DNA of 64,000 bases from Lacisediminimonas profundi (lineage in GTDB: Bacteria > Pseudomonadota > Gammaproteobacteria > Burkholderiales > Burkholderiaceae_D). Made by a program: the position numbers and the translations under genes. The stretch covers positions 124,001 through 188,000 of the forward strand of contig NZ_VTTH01000007.1 of assembly GCF_008831265.1 (NCBI RefSeq). Direction: 5' to 3'. Under the pieces are notes generated by a model. The model saw only the letters and a list, made by a program, of their open reading frames with translations. It was not told the origin of the DNA and did not search any database. Shown here one piece after another: positions 16,089-25,483 of the stretch (within the stretch, counting starts at the first letter, position 1; every line of letters starts with the position of its first letter).

Positions 16089-17360
16089 TCAGGCTGACTG
16101 CAGGGCCGGAAGGACCGGAAGAATCGGCGCATCGGCGTCAAAGCGTTCGCCGGCCCGCAGGCAGAACAGCGGCGCCAGCTTCTGCCGCGCAATGACCTGG
16201 TTGCCTTCGTTGTCCGTCATCACCCAACTGCCGCGGGCGTCTTCCAGCACCGTGATATCCGCCACGCGCCCGGGTTGCAGTGTGCCGATTTCGTCTTCCA
16301 TGCCGATCATGCGCGCCGCATTGATGGTGACCATGGGCACAACCTGCTCCAGCGTCAGGCCCAGCGCCAGCATGCTGGTCATGGCCGATACCAGGCTGAA
16401 GCGGGTGCGGCCGAGGAACATGTGGTCTTCGTCAGGATGCGCGGCCGGGGTGCCGGCTGGCGCTGGAACCGCGGTGTTATAGCCGTGCATGTCGGCGCCC
16501 AACGTGTCAGGGATGAAGCCGGCATCCAGGACCGTGCGCGCCATGGCGTAACTGAAATGCGAACCATGGCCGACATCGATCTTGAGTCCGCGGTTGACAG
16601 CCTCGCGCACCAGCGGGTGCACTTTTCCGTTGCGCTCGACAAAGCCGCCGGGGTGGCGGCTGAAAGGATGGGCCAGCACGTCGCCCGCTTTCAGGAGGTC
16701 AACCACCTGCTCGAAGATTGTGTCGGCATCGACCGGCAGCCCGCCGTCGGCCGGCATTGGCCACAATTGGCCGAAATGGATGTAAACCGGCAGCCCGGTG
16801 CGTACGCCGATCTCGGCGGAGGCCCGCATCACATCCACGCCCCAGCGGGCGAAGCCACCCAGCTCGGCATGTGCCTTGAGTCCTTTCACCAGGTCCGGGT
16901 TTGCCATGGCCGACCTGACCGTGGCGTCGACGTCAAGGCACTCGGGGCGGTACAACTCGGGATAGAAATGTCCCTCAAGTCCGCCAACCAGATAAGCGGA
17001 CAGGAAAGCCACCACCCGCGTCTTCGACGGCTCGACGATGTAATGACGAAAACCGGGCAAGGTGATGCAACTGGCGCCGCCCTGGTCGACCAGCGTGGTC
17101 ACGCCCGACCTGACGCCGCACATGTCGGGATTGAGGCCGAACCGGCCCGTCACATACTGGTAGACATGGGCATGCGTATCGATCAGGCCAGGCAGCACAA
17201 GCCGGCCGCTGCAATCGATCGTCTGCGCGTCGCCCGCAGGCAGGTCTTCACCGACCGCGGCGATGCGGCCCTGGCTGACCCGCACGTCGAGCACGGCATC
17301 GGTTCCGGTAGCGGGGTCCATCACCCGCCCGCCTTTCAGCAGAATGTCTTTGAGATTCAT
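16089..17360 (-). CDS. Amidohydrolase/deacetylase-family metallohydrolase
   Basis: The 423-aa product is a dihydroorotase-like amidohydrolase: KGGRVMDPATGTDAVLDV, then DTHAHVY (first metal HxH, about residue 61), GLKAHAE with the likely carboxylated Lys (about 160), YIHFGQ and LAHPFSRHPG with metal histidines, and GADMHGYN with the catalytic Asp. It resembles the EF_0837/AHA_3915 branch annotated as amidohydrolase/deacetylase, whose substrates are not fixed. It is first gene of the operon with the molybdenum hydroxylase, so it probably opens a lactam or amide ring after hydroxylation, or removes an acyl group before it. Confidence 0.88.
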   Translation of the reverse strand: MNLKDILLKGGRVMDPATGTDAVLDVRVSQGRIAAVGEDLPAGDAQTIDCSGRLVLPGLIDTHAHVYQYVTGRFGLNPDMCGVRSGVTTLVDQGGASCITLPGFRHYIVEPSKTRVVAFLSAYLVGGLEGHFYPELYRPECLDVDATVRSAMANPDLVKGLKAHAELGGFARWGVDVMRASAEIGVRTGLPVYIHFGQLWPMPADGGLPVDADTIFEQVVDLLKAGDVLAHPFSRHPGGFVERNGKVHPLVREAVNRGLKIDVGHGSHFSYAMARTVLDAGFIPDTLGADMHGYNTAVPAPAGTPAAHPDEDHMFLGRTRFSLVSAMTSMLALGLTLEQVVPMVTINAARMIGMEDEIGTLQPGRVADITVLEDARGSWVMTDNEGNQVIARQKLAPLFCLRAGERFDADAPILPVLPALQSA

Positions 17361-17792
17361 TTTTCAGTGCCGGCTGGCCGCCGGGAATATTGGGCAAAAG
17401 GTGCAATGCAGGATTTCGGTGGCATGGCTCTCACTCATCAGTTCATTGCTTCGGGAGGCGTTCAATTTCCTGCCTCGTGTAAGGTCGATCTGTTCAGCTG
17501 CGCGCCGCGGTGCTGCATCGCTTTGTTGTTTCCATATCGCAAGAGCCGTGCCTGCAAAAAGAGTGGCATAGCCCGCATTTTTCGCACCAGCATGTGGCGG
17601 AACGGATGCGCCGGTCAGGTCCGGACCTTCGGAATTCGACCCGGAATGGGGCGTGCCGCATCACGCTTGTGCAAAACAAGTGGCATGCCACATTTATCTG
17701 TTTTATTGATGCCAGGAGGCGGGGATTTGGCAATAGAATCCGGTTGTCGACACACTGAAGCGAGCGGAACCTGCTGTCCGCCACAGCTATCC
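17361..17792. promoter_or_regulatory. Divergent control region with two MarR-type operator copies
   Basis: This 432-bp gap separates the divergent operon (minus) and marR gene (plus) and holds no gene I can support. Two related sites are seen. At 17553-17580 TGCAAAAAGAGTGGCAT is followed by AGCCCGCATTT. At 17670-17695 TGCAAAACAAGTGGCATG is followed by CCACATTT. The second contains the perfect palindrome GTGGCATGCCAC (17680-17691). Copies about 117 bp apart between two divergent promoters fit control of both genes by the local MarR. Confidence 0.55.
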
Positions 17793-18326
17793 ATGCCTAC
17801 CGAATTGAAGATCAGCCAGAGCAAGGCCGGCATCAAAGCGCAGTTGCGTGCCGCGCACGATCGCTCGGTGTTGCTGAGCCGGCCCGGCTTCCTGATGCGG
17901 CGCCTGCACCAGCTGCACTGCGCGCTGTTCCTTGAAGAGACCCGCGAGTTCAATATCACCCCGGTGCAATACAGTTTGCTCACCGCCCTGGCCGAGACGG
18001 CCGAGCTGGACCAGAAAAGCCTTGCACATGAAATAGGCCTGGAGCGAACCACTGTCGCCGAAGTGGTTCTCCGGCTGCAATCGCGAGGGCTGCTGGAGCG
18101 TCGCGAAAATCCGGACGACGCCCGCGTGAAGCTGGTCAGGCTGACCCGCAAGGGAAGAAACCTGGTCGAAAAGATGGCGCCTGCCGTGCAACGCGCACAC
18201 GACCGCACCGTCAGCCAGATTCCCAAGGAAGAGTGCGACCTCTTCCTGTTGCAACTGATCCGGCTGGTCGAAGCGAACAACGATATTGGCAATGTCCCGT
18301 TCCGCTTGCAGGACAAGCCGCGCTGA
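17793..18326 (+). CDS. MarR-family transcriptional regulator
   Basis: The 177-aa product starts MPTELKISQSK at ATG 17793; a longer in-frame start upstream (about 17709) lacks support. The winged helix includes FNITPVQYSLLTALAE, LDQKSLAHEIGLERTTVAEVVLRLQSRGLLERR and the wing with DDARVKLVRLTRKG. Flanking helices form the dimer. MarR proteins are usually repressors relieved by an aromatic or related ligand. The gene is divergent from the molybdenum-hydroxylase operon and the sites at 17553 and 17670 lie between them, so control of that operon is likely. Confidence 0.9.
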   Translation: MPTELKISQSKAGIKAQLRAAHDRSVLLSRPGFLMRRLHQLHCALFLEETREFNITPVQYSLLTALAETAELDQKSLAHEIGLERTTVAEVVLRLQSRGLLERRENPDDARVKLVRLTRKGRNLVEKMAPAVQRAHDRTVSQIPKEECDLFLLQLIRLVEANNDIGNVPFRLQDKPR

Positions 18327-18341
18327 GCGCGCAGGCACGCT

Positions 18342-18356
18342 AGCGCGAAACGCGCT
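18342..18356 (+). terminator. Short GC hairpin after marR
   Basis: AGCGCG (18342-18347) and CGCGCT (18351-18356) form a 6-bp stem with an AAA loop 15 bp after the marR stop. No U-run follows, so termination strength is uncertain. Confidence 0.35.
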
Positions 18357-18471
18357 GAATCAGCGGCGCAAAGCCATCAAGGCGATCAAGCCCTGAAGCA
18401 GGGCCGGGAGAAAATCGCCGGCCCGCCGTACAATGCGTCCTTTCATCGCGCATCGCGCCCCTGCTAACCCC

Positions 18472-20286
18472 ATGTCCGCTTTCGCCCTGCTGGATGACTG
18501 CTCCGGCAATGGCCGCTCCCGCCTTTACACCAGGCATGTCGACACCCTGAGCTGCGACCACTGGTCGGGGCTGTCCGCGCTGCTCGACCGGCTTTCGGCA
18601 ATCCATGCCGCCGGCAACAGCGTGCACGCGATATTGCTGTTCAGTTACGAGCTCGGCGAAGGCCTGCATGGCATCGAGCCACGCCGGGCAAGCACACCAG
18701 CCGCGCAGATCCTGCTTTTCGCCCGATGCGAGACTTTTTCTGCCGGCCAGGTCGACGCCTGGCTGGAGATGCACGGCAACGGCGACGCCGGGATCGCGCA
18801 GGCGGAGCCGGACATCACGCAAGCGGACTTCCGCGACGCCATTGCCCGCATCCACAACTATATAGAGGCCGGCGACACCTATCAGGTCAACTACACGATG
18901 CGCCTGCGGTTCAGGTGCTGGGGCGAACCGGCTGCACTGTACCGGCGCTTGCGCGCGCGCCAGCCTGCGCCCTACGGCGCGCTGATCGGACTGCCCGACG
19001 GCGGTGCGATCCTGTCGCTGTCGCCAGAACTGTTCCTGCAGCACCAGGACGGCAAGCTGACGGCGCGCCCCATGAAGGGCACCGCGCCTGCAAGCGGCGA
19101 TCCGCTGCAGGATGCCAGCCTCGCATCCGCCCTGGCGGGCGATGCCAAGAACCGCGCCGAGAACCTGATGATCGTCGACCTGTTGCGCAACGACCTCGGC
19201 CGGGTGGCGCAGCTGGGCTCGGTGACCGTGCCGGCACTGTTCGACGTCGAGCGGCACGGCTCGGTGCTGCAGATGACCTCGACCGTGCATGCGAACCTGC
19301 GCAGCGATATGACCCTGGCCGGCATGCTGGAGGCCGTCTACCCCTGCGGCTCGATTACCGGCGCCCCCAAGCGTCGAACCATGCAGATCATCCGCGAGCT
19401 TGAAGACACGCCGCGCGGACTCTACACCGGCGCCATCGGCTGGCTCGACGCACCGCGCGATAGCCGTCAGGTCGGCGACTTCTGCCTGTCGGTTCCGATC
19501 CGTACGCTGGTGCTGCAGGAGCCGGGCGCCGATGGCTGGCGGGCAGGCGAAATGGGGGTCGGCGCCGGCATCGTCCACGACAGCGATGCAGCGGCGGAAT
19601 ATGCAGAATGCCAGCTGAAGGCCGGCTTCGTGACTGGCCTGCATCCCGGCTTTGCATTGTTCGAAACCATGCTCGCCACCCAAGCCGGCTGCAATCACAT
19701 CGACCGCCATCTGCAGCGCCTTGCCGGCGCGGCGGCACGCTTCGGGTTCGCACTGGACCAGGCTGCGCTACGCCGCGCGATCGGGGAAGCTTGCGGCAAG
19801 CTTGCCGACGGCAATGCGCACCGGATGCGGGTCGCGCTGCAGGTGGACGGACATTGGGACATCAGCAGTGCGACCCTGACAGCACTGCAGGCCCCGGTGC
19901 GGCTGCTGGTCGCCGCCGACCGGACCGATCCGGATGCGCTGTTCTTGCGTCACAAGACCACCCTGCGCGAACGCTACGACCAAGCCTGGCGTGCGGCCGA
20001 AGCGCAGGGCGCATTCGACATGTTGTTCTTCAATACCCGAGGCGAGCTGACCGAGGGCGGCCGCAGCAATGTGTTCGTCAAGCTCGACGGCCGCTGGTAT
20101 ACCCCGCCGTTGTCGAGCGGGCTCCTTTCCGGCGTGATGCGCTCGGTACTGCTGGAAGACCGGGCCATGCAGGCCAGCGAGCGGGTGCTGCTGGAGGATG
20201 ACTTGCGCAATGCGCAGGCGGTGATGGTGTGCAACGCGCTGCGGGGCGCGGTGGTTGCAGAAGTGGATTGGGGCAGTACAGGATGA
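18472..20286 (+). CDS. pabBC: Aminodeoxychorismate synthase component I / 4-amino-4-deoxychorismate lyase fusion
   Basis: The 604-aa product fuses PabB and PabC and supplies p-aminobenzoate for folate. Residues to about 390 are a chorismate-binding domain: GDTYQVNYTMRLRF, KGTAPASGDP, KNRAENLMIVDLLRNDLGR and CGSITGAPKRRTMQ. The rest is a PLP fold type IV lyase: GFALFETMLATQ, HKTTLRERYDQA with the likely PLP lysine and GGRSNVFVKLDG. Fusions of this kind are frequent in betaproteobacteria. ATG 18472 gives the usual SAFALLDD start; ATG 18433 would add 13 residues. It stands alone after marR and is unrelated to the catabolic neighbours. The amidotransferase PabA is not nearby. Confidence 0.9.
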   Translation: MSAFALLDDCSGNGRSRLYTRHVDTLSCDHWSGLSALLDRLSAIHAAGNSVHAILLFSYELGEGLHGIEPRRASTPAAQILLFARCETFSAGQVDAWLEMHGNGDAGIAQAEPDITQADFRDAIARIHNYIEAGDTYQVNYTMRLRFRCWGEPAALYRRLRARQPAPYGALIGLPDGGAILSLSPELFLQHQDGKLTARPMKGTAPASGDPLQDASLASALAGDAKNRAENLMIVDLLRNDLGRVAQLGSVTVPALFDVERHGSVLQMTSTVHANLRSDMTLAGMLEAVYPCGSITGAPKRRTMQIIRELEDTPRGLYTGAIGWLDAPRDSRQVGDFCLSVPIRTLVLQEPGADGWRAGEMGVGAGIVHDSDAAAEYAECQLKAGFVTGLHPGFALFETMLATQAGCNHIDRHLQRLAGAAARFGFALDQAALRRAIGEACGKLADGNAHRMRVALQVDGHWDISSATLTALQAPVRLLVAADRTDPDALFLRHKTTLRERYDQAWRAAEAQGAFDMLFFNTRGELTEGGRSNVFVKLDGRWYTPPLSSGLLSGVMRSVLLEDRAMQASERVLLEDDLRNAQAVMVCNALRGAVVAEVDWGSTG

Positions 20287-20470
20287 AAGTCGGTGCCTTC
20301 GATGGAGGCTATCTGGCTGTCGGGATGTCGGGCCAAGCCCTGGCCTGCCTGGCCGGAGCGTCTCGACCCGATTTGCGCAGCCCTGCGAATCCAAGTGATA
20401 ATCGAGCGCAATAGCCCGGCGTAACCGGAACGCCTGCGAATACGGGCGCAGCTTCGTCCCGCGCGCAGAA

Positions 20471-20489
20471 GCGCGCCAGGCTGGCGCGC
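20471..20489 (+). terminator. GC-rich hairpin between pabBC and lysR
   Basis: GCGCGCCA (20471-20478) pairs perfectly with TGGCGCGC (20482-20489) round a GGC loop. It lies in the 244-bp gap after pabBC, 41 bp before lysR, and is followed by CTCCTTTC rather than a strong U-run. It may end pabBC transcription. The rest of the gap shows no gene. Confidence 0.5.
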
Positions 20490-20530
20490 CTCCTTTCACC
20501 CTGCTTCATGAAAAAACGGCAAGCTGCCCA

Positions 20531-21484
20531 ATGAACGTCCGCTTCCTCGAAACTTTTATCTGGCTGGCAAAGCTGCGTAATTTCCGCCTGACTGCGGAAC
20601 GCCTGCATACCACCCAGGCATCTGTCTCGAACCGGATCGCATCGCTGGAGCAGGACTTCGGCGTGGCGCTGTTCAACCGCAGCCCGCTTGGCGTCAACCT
20701 CACTCCCGAAGGCGCCAAGGCCCTGGTCTACGCCGAACGGATCCTGAAGCTGGCGCAGCAGATGGAGCGCGACCTGTCCGACAATACAGTCGTCACCGGA
20801 ACCATCCGCATCGGCGTGATCGACACCATCGTCCACAGCTGGCTGCCGCAGTTCCTGGAACGCATCCAGCAGCTCTATCCGAAGATCCTGATCGAGCTCA
20901 ACAGCGACACGACGGTTCACCTGTCGGAGCAACTGCTCAAGGGCAATCTCGACCTGTCCTTCCAGGGCACGCCGGTCGTTGACGAGGAGATCGTCAATAC
21001 CAACCTGTGTGCTTTCCCGATGCGTTGGGTGGCCAGCCCCATGCTGGGCATGGGCGACGGGCCGCTCGAGGCAGCCGACCTGGCGCGCTTTCCCGTCATC
21101 AGCTTTTCCCGCCGCTCCTTGCCCCATAACGCTGTCGTCCAGCTGTTTTCCAGCGCCGGCATCGATGAGGTTCATATCAATTCGATTGCATCGGTGGCGG
21201 CCATGATCCGCCTGGCGGTGGACGGCTTCGGCGTTGCCGTCCTGCCGCCCGCGGTCATCACCCATGAACTGGCATCGCAGCGCTTGCAGCTGCTGGAGAC
21301 CAGGCAGTCATTTCCCGACCTCGTGCTGTCGGCGTCCCACCGCCCGGCGCCGGTACACCCCGTCGTTGCCTCGCTGGTATCGCTGGCACGCCAGGTCGTT
21401 TCCGATTTCAGCCTGCAGCATGGCACCGGGATGGCCGTGGTGCCACGCGAATACCCGTCGCAGCCAACGACTGACAGCGTTTAG
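20531..21484 (+). CDS. LysR-family transcriptional regulator
   Basis: The 317-aa product starts MNVRFLETFIWLAKLRNF. The N-terminal helix-turn-helix (LTAERLHTTQASVSNRIASLEQDFG, about residues 19-43) is followed by a linker helix and a two-lobe co-inducer domain starting GTIRIGVIDTIVHSW near residue 91. It lies in the same direction as, and 285 bp upstream of, the Bug gene at 21770 which begins a long catabolic cluster. An inverted-repeat site lies in the gap. It is therefore the likely regulator of the amidase/UbiD cluster, rather than being divergent as is usual for LysR genes. Confidence 0.9.
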   Translation: MNVRFLETFIWLAKLRNFRLTAERLHTTQASVSNRIASLEQDFGVALFNRSPLGVNLTPEGAKALVYAERILKLAQQMERDLSDNTVVTGTIRIGVIDTIVHSWLPQFLERIQQLYPKILIELNSDTTVHLSEQLLKGNLDLSFQGTPVVDEEIVNTNLCAFPMRWVASPMLGMGDGPLEAADLARFPVISFSRRSLPHNAVVQLFSSAGIDEVHINSIASVAAMIRLAVDGFGVAVLPPAVITHELASQRLQLLETRQSFPDLVLSASHRPAPVHPVVASLVSLARQVVSDFSLQHGTGMAVVPREYPSQPTTDSV

Positions 21485-21648
21485 CCGTCCCGCCCTCGCC
21501 CTCGCCCTCGCCACCAGATTTTTTCAGATGCAGGTGCGCCACTTCGGGATTATCAGCTTGGCAAAATTTCCCTGTTGCAGTGCAGTATCCGCCGCCACAC
21601 AGTGAATCGGCGCTGCAATTCCCGGGGCAATGCACCCGATCCATGCGA

Positions 21649-21677
21649 GATAAGAAAACCTTATCGGGAAGAGATAA
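21649..21677. promoter_or_regulatory. Candidate LysR-type operator (three GATAAG/CTTATC half sites)
   Basis: GATAAG (21649-21654) and CTTATC (21660-21665) form an inverted repeat, and the same CTTATC pairs again with GATAA at 21673-21677 through a 7-bp spacer. Three alternating half sites within 29 bp lie about 95 bp before the Bug gene start. The remaining part of the 285-bp gap holds a CGCCCT triplet repeat just after the lysR stop and nothing else of note. Confidence 0.5.
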
Positions 21678-21769
21678 TTTTTCTGGTTGGACACCTGCAC
21701 CGACACAACCCTAGACTCCAACTCAAATATGGTCCGACCCATTTCCTATTCTTGTTGAGGAGCTTTCTC

Positions 21770-22750
21770 GTGTTGAACTTTCGATCCCTGTTTTCCCTGG
21801 CTGCATGTTCACTGGCGGCTGCCGTCGGCTTTTCCGGTGTCGCGAACGCTCAAACCTGGCCCGAAAAGCCGGTAAAAATCATTGTTCCCTACCCCGCCGG
21901 CGGCAATACCGACAACCAGGCACGGATGATTGCCCAGCACATGAGCGGCGTCTATGGACAGCAGTTCGTGGTCGAGAACAAGCCGGGCGCGAACGGTGTG
22001 ATCGCCGCCGAGTTTGTCGCCAATTCGCCCGCCGACGGCCACACGATATTGATCAGCGCAGTCGCGCAGATGGCGATCGCACCGGCCATGGCAAAGCTGC
22101 GCTATGACCCGGTCAAGAGTTTTTCCCCGATCAGCATCGTTGGCACCAACGCGCTGGTGCTGGCGGTCGGCAAGAACATCCCCGTCAATAACCTGAAGGA
22201 ATTCGTCGAGTACGCGAAAGCCAAGAACGGCCAGCTGAACTACGCGTCCGCCGGCAATGGCAGCGTCCCGCACCTGGCAGCCGTACTGTTCTTCAAGCGT
22301 GCCGGCCTGACCCTTTCACACGTGCCATACAAGGGCGGCGCACCTGCGATTGCCGACGTGCTGGCCGGACATGTTCCCCTGTATTTTGCGAACGTCGCAG
22401 AAGTCCTGCCGCACGCCAAGACCGGCAACCTGAAATTGCTGGCCATCACCGGCGACAAACGCGTCGACCAGTTGCCTGAGGTGCCTACCATCGCTGAATC
22501 AGGCTTCCCGGGCTTCAGTGTCCATACCTGGAATGGCCTGCTGGCACCGGCCGGCACCCCGCAAAAACTGATCGATCAACTGGCTGCACATGTCGCAACG
22601 GCAGCCAAACGCCCGGACGTCATCGAGAAAATGAAAGTGATTGGCGTGACGCCGGTTGGCAATACTCCTGCGGCATTTGCCGAAACCATACGCCGCGACA
22701 TCGCAATGTGGGGCGAAGCAGTCAGGATTTCAGGCGCCAGCTCGAACTGA
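21770..22750 (+). CDS. Bug-type periplasmic substrate-binding protein
   Basis: The 326-aa product uses GTG 21770, with AGGAG at 21759-21763 seven bases before it; there is no ATG in a sensible place. A signal peptide (LFSLAACSLAAAVGF, cleavage near ANAQ) precedes the Bug motifs VPYPAGGNTDNQAR, NKPGANG and HVPYKGGAP. It is the first gene after lysR and begins the cluster with amidase, IscS-like, DUF2848 and cupin genes. It probably captures the carboxylated substrate of that cluster. No TctA/TctB genes are near. A second Bug gene (26762) with related motifs lies 4 kb downstream. Confidence 0.92.
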   Translation: MLNFRSLFSLAACSLAAAVGFSGVANAQTWPEKPVKIIVPYPAGGNTDNQARMIAQHMSGVYGQQFVVENKPGANGVIAAEFVANSPADGHTILISAVAQMAIAPAMAKLRYDPVKSFSPISIVGTNALVLAVGKNIPVNNLKEFVEYAKAKNGQLNYASAGNGSVPHLAAVLFFKRAGLTLSHVPYKGGAPAIADVLAGHVPLYFANVAEVLPHAKTGNLKLLAITGDKRVDQLPEVPTIAESGFPGFSVHTWNGLLAPAGTPQKLIDQLAAHVATAAKRPDVIEKMKVIGVTPVGNTPAAFAETIRRDIAMWGEAVRISGASSN

Positions 22751-22887
22751 CAAGACGGCCGGGCCACGCCCGCACAGCCGATAGCAGCGCCGGTTTGCAG
22801 TCCAGCCAGCCCCCAAGGGCCAGGCCGGGCGGCCACCGGCGCCTCTGCGCAGGCGGGCGCCACGCACAAGGAAAGCAAAGGACAAAC

Positions 22888-24252
22888 ATGGTGACGCAAA
22901 CGATCAACGCATTGGCAAACGCGCTTGCTGCCGGAGAGCTGAGCAGCGTCGAATTGACCGAGCAGGCATTGGCCAGGATTGACGATCAAGCCGGTGAAGG
23001 CGCGCGCGCCTTCACCCATGTCTATCACGATGACGCACGAGCAGCAGCGCAAGCCAGCGACCTGCTGCGGGCGCATGGCGGCGCAGTGTCGCCGCTGGCG
23101 GGCATTCCGATTTCGATCAAGGACCTGTTCGACGTGCGTGGCGAAGTCACGCTGGCCGGCTCGCGGGTACGCAGCGACGCCGCGCCCGCGACCGCGGACG
23201 CACCGCCCATCGCCAGGCTGCGCCAGGCCGGCGCGGTCATCATTGGCAAGACCAACATGTCAGAGTTCGCATTCTCGGGACTCGGCCTGAATCCCCACTA
23301 CGGCACGCCGAAGAGCCCGTGGGACCGGGCAACCGGCCGCATCCCGGGCGGATCCTCGTCCGGCGCGGCGGTGTCCGTCAGCGACGGCATGGCGGTCGCT
23401 GCAATTGGTACCGATACCGGCGGATCCTTGCGGATTCCGGCGGCTTTTTGCGGCATCGTCGGCTTCAAGCCGACCGCAAGCCGGGTTTCGAGGGATGGCG
23501 CATTTCCCCTGTCCACCACGCTCGACTCGATCGGCCCCATGGCCAACAGCGTCAGTTGCTGCGCGACGGTGGATGCCATCCTGGCAGGGAACGCGATACC
23601 GTCCCTGCAGCCGTCCGCCTTGCGCGGATTGCGGCTGGGACTGGTGCAGGACTACGTGCTTGACGGTATCGATGCGGATGTCGCCGCCGCGATTTCAACA
23701 GCCGTCACCTGGCTGTCGGCCGCCGGCGCACAGGTCTACGACGTCGCCATGCCTGAACTGCGCCAGATCCCCGAAATCAACAAGCAAGGCGGCCTGATCG
23801 CGGCCGAGGCATATTTCATCCATCAGCACGACCTGGCTGTCGAGGCCCGGGCCGCGCTGTACGACCAGCGCATCGTTGCGCGCATCCGCCGCGGGCATGA
23901 TATTTCCTCCGCCGGCTATCTCGGCGTGATCCGCGACCGGGCGCAGCTGAACCAGCGCTTGAACGCCATTGCCGGCGAATTCGACCTGCTGCTGATGCCG
24001 ACGGTCCCTGTCGTTGCGCCGTCGATTGCGCAGCTGGAGCAAAGCGACCAGCAATTCATGGAGACCAATGGCCTGGTCTTGCGTAATCCCACCGTGGTCA
24101 ACTTCATGGACGGCTGCGCGCTGTCGCTGCCCTGCCACCGTCCGGGCAGCGCACCGGTCGGCCTGATGCTGGTTGCCCCCAATGGTGACGACGACCGCCT
24201 GTTCCGCATCGGACTGGCGATCGAGACTTTGATGAATGAAAGACGAGCATGA
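22888..24252 (+). CDS. Amidase signature family hydrolase
   Basis: The 454-aa product has the amidase-signature Ser-cisSer-Lys triad: Lys in ISIKDLFDV (about residue 77), the cis-Ser in [11 protein letters not shown] (about 155) and the nucleophile in [11 protein letters not shown] (about 178). The C-terminal part ([12 protein letters not shown], then GCALSLPC) is typical of GatA/AtzF-like enzymes. It hydrolyses an amide to acid and ammonia, but family members vary widely in substrate. GatA is excluded by the lack of GatC/GatB neighbours. Its last codons overlap possible starts of the next gene (24236), which ties expression to the IscS-like gene. Confidence 0.9.
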   Translation: MVTQTINALANALAAGELSSVELTEQALARIDDQAGEGARAFTHVYHDDARAAAQASDLLRAHGGAVSPLAGIPISIKDLFDVRGEVTLAGSRVRSDAAPATADAPPIARLRQAGAVIIGKTNMSEFAFSGLGLNPHYGTPKSPWDRATGRIPGGSSSGAAVSVSDGMAVAAIGTDTGGSLRIPAAFCGIVGFKPTASRVSRDGAFPLSTTLDSIGPMANSVSCCATVDAILAGNAIPSLQPSALRGLRLGLVQDYVLDGIDADVAAAISTAVTWLSAAGAQVYDVAMPELRQIPEINKQGGLIAAEAYFIHQHDLAVEARAALYDQRIVARIRRGHDISSAGYLGVIRDRAQLNQRLNAIAGEFDLLLMPTVPVVAPSIAQLEQSDQQFMETNGLVLRNPTVVNFMDGCALSLPCHRPGSAPVGLMLVAPNGDDDRLFRIGLAIETLMNERRA

Positions 24253-24259
24253 AATGAAC

Positions 24260-25468
24260 ATGAAGCGCCCCATCTACCTGGATTACTCCGCCACCACGCC
24301 GGTCGATCCGCGCGTGGCGGAAAAACTGGTTACGTACCTGACCGACAAATTCGGCAATCCTGCCAGCCGTTCGCACGCCTACGGCTGGGAAGCCGACGAT
24401 GCGGTGGAAGACGCGCGCCAGCATGTGGCCGCGCTGCTCAATGCCGACCCCCGCGAAATCGTCTGGACCTCGGGTGCGACCGAAGGCAACAACCTGGCGA
24501 TAAAGGGCGCGGCCAATTTCTACAAGGGAAAAGGCCGCCACATCATCACCGTAAAGACCGAGCACAAGGCGGTGCTGGATACGGTGCGCGAGCTGGAACG
24601 CCAGGGATTCGAGGCGACCTATCTGCAACCGGAACCCAACGGCCTGCTTGACCTGGCCAAGCTGGAAGCGGCGATCAGGCCGGATACCATCCTGGTGTCG
24701 GTAATGATGGTCAACAATGAAATCGGCGTGGTTCAGGACGTCAAGGCGATCGGTGCAATGTGCCGCAAGCGCGGCATCATTTTTCACTGCGACGCAGTGC
24801 AGGCCGCGGGCAAGGTCGAGATTGATTTGCAGGAGCTGCAGATCGATCTGCTGACGGTCACGGCGCACAAGATTTATGGTCCGAAGGGCATAGGCGCACT
24901 TTATGTGCGCCGCAAGCCGCGCGTGCGCATCGAGGCCCAGATCCATGGCGGCGGCCATGAGCGCGGCATGCGCTCCGGCACCTTGCCGACCCATCAGATC
25001 GTCGGCATGGGCGAGGCCTTTCGCATCGCCAGGGAAGAAATGGCGAGCGAGGGCGAGCGCATCGGCCGGCTGCGCAAGCGCCTGCTGGATGGCCTGCAAT
25101 CGATGGAGCAGGTTTTCCTGAATGGCGACACGGTGCACCATGCGCCAAATATCCTGAACATGAGCTTCAACTATGTTGAAGGCGAGTCCCTGATCATGGC
25201 GATCAAGGAAATTGCGGTCTCGTCCGGGTCGGCCTGCACCTCGGCCAGCCTGGAGCCGTCTTATGTGTTGCGGGCGCTTGGCCGCTCCGATGAGCTGGCG
25301 CACAGCTCCATCCGCTTCAGCATCGGACGATTCACGACGGAAGAGGAGATCGATTTCACGATCGATCTCCTGAAAACGAAAGTGGCGAAACTGCGCGAAC
25401 TGTCGCCACTGTGGGACATGTATAAAGAAGGTATCGACATCAGCGCCATCCAGTGGGCGGCACACTAG
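24260..25468 (+). CDS. iscS: IscS-like cysteine desulfurase (class V aminotransferase)
   Basis: The 402-aa product matches housekeeping IscS along its length: [36 protein letters not shown], the PLP lysine in [20 protein letters not shown] (about residue 205) and the mobile-loop cysteine in [13 protein letters not shown] (about 327), then [10 protein letters not shown]. It would release sulfur from cysteine as persulfide. ATG 24260 matches IscS starts; ATG 24254 or 24236 overlapping the amidase stop are alternatives. Curiously it is in a catabolic cluster without iscU, iscA, hscBA or iscR, so it may be a second copy recruited for a specific enzyme, for example sulfur donation to a cofactor. 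Confidence 0.88.
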   Translation: MKRPIYLDYSATTPVDPRVAEKLVTYLTDKFGNPASRSHAYGWEADDAVEDARQHVAALLNADPREIVWTSGATEGNNLAIKGAANFYKGKGRHIITVKTEHKAVLDTVRELERQGFEATYLQPEPNGLLDLAKLEAAIRPDTILVSVMMVNNEIGVVQDVKAIGAMCRKRGIIFHCDAVQAAGKVEIDLQELQIDLLTVTAHKIYGPKGIGALYVRRKPRVRIEAQIHGGGHERGMRSGTLPTHQIVGMGEAFRIAREEMASEGERIGRLRKRLLDGLQSMEQVFLNGDTVHHAPNILNMSFNYVEGESLIMAIKEIAVSSGSACTSASLEPSYVLRALGRSDELAHSSIRFSIGRFTTEEEIDFTIDLLKTKVAKLRELSPLWDMYKEGIDISAIQWAAH

Positions 25469-25483
25469 CAAAGGAAGCGACAA

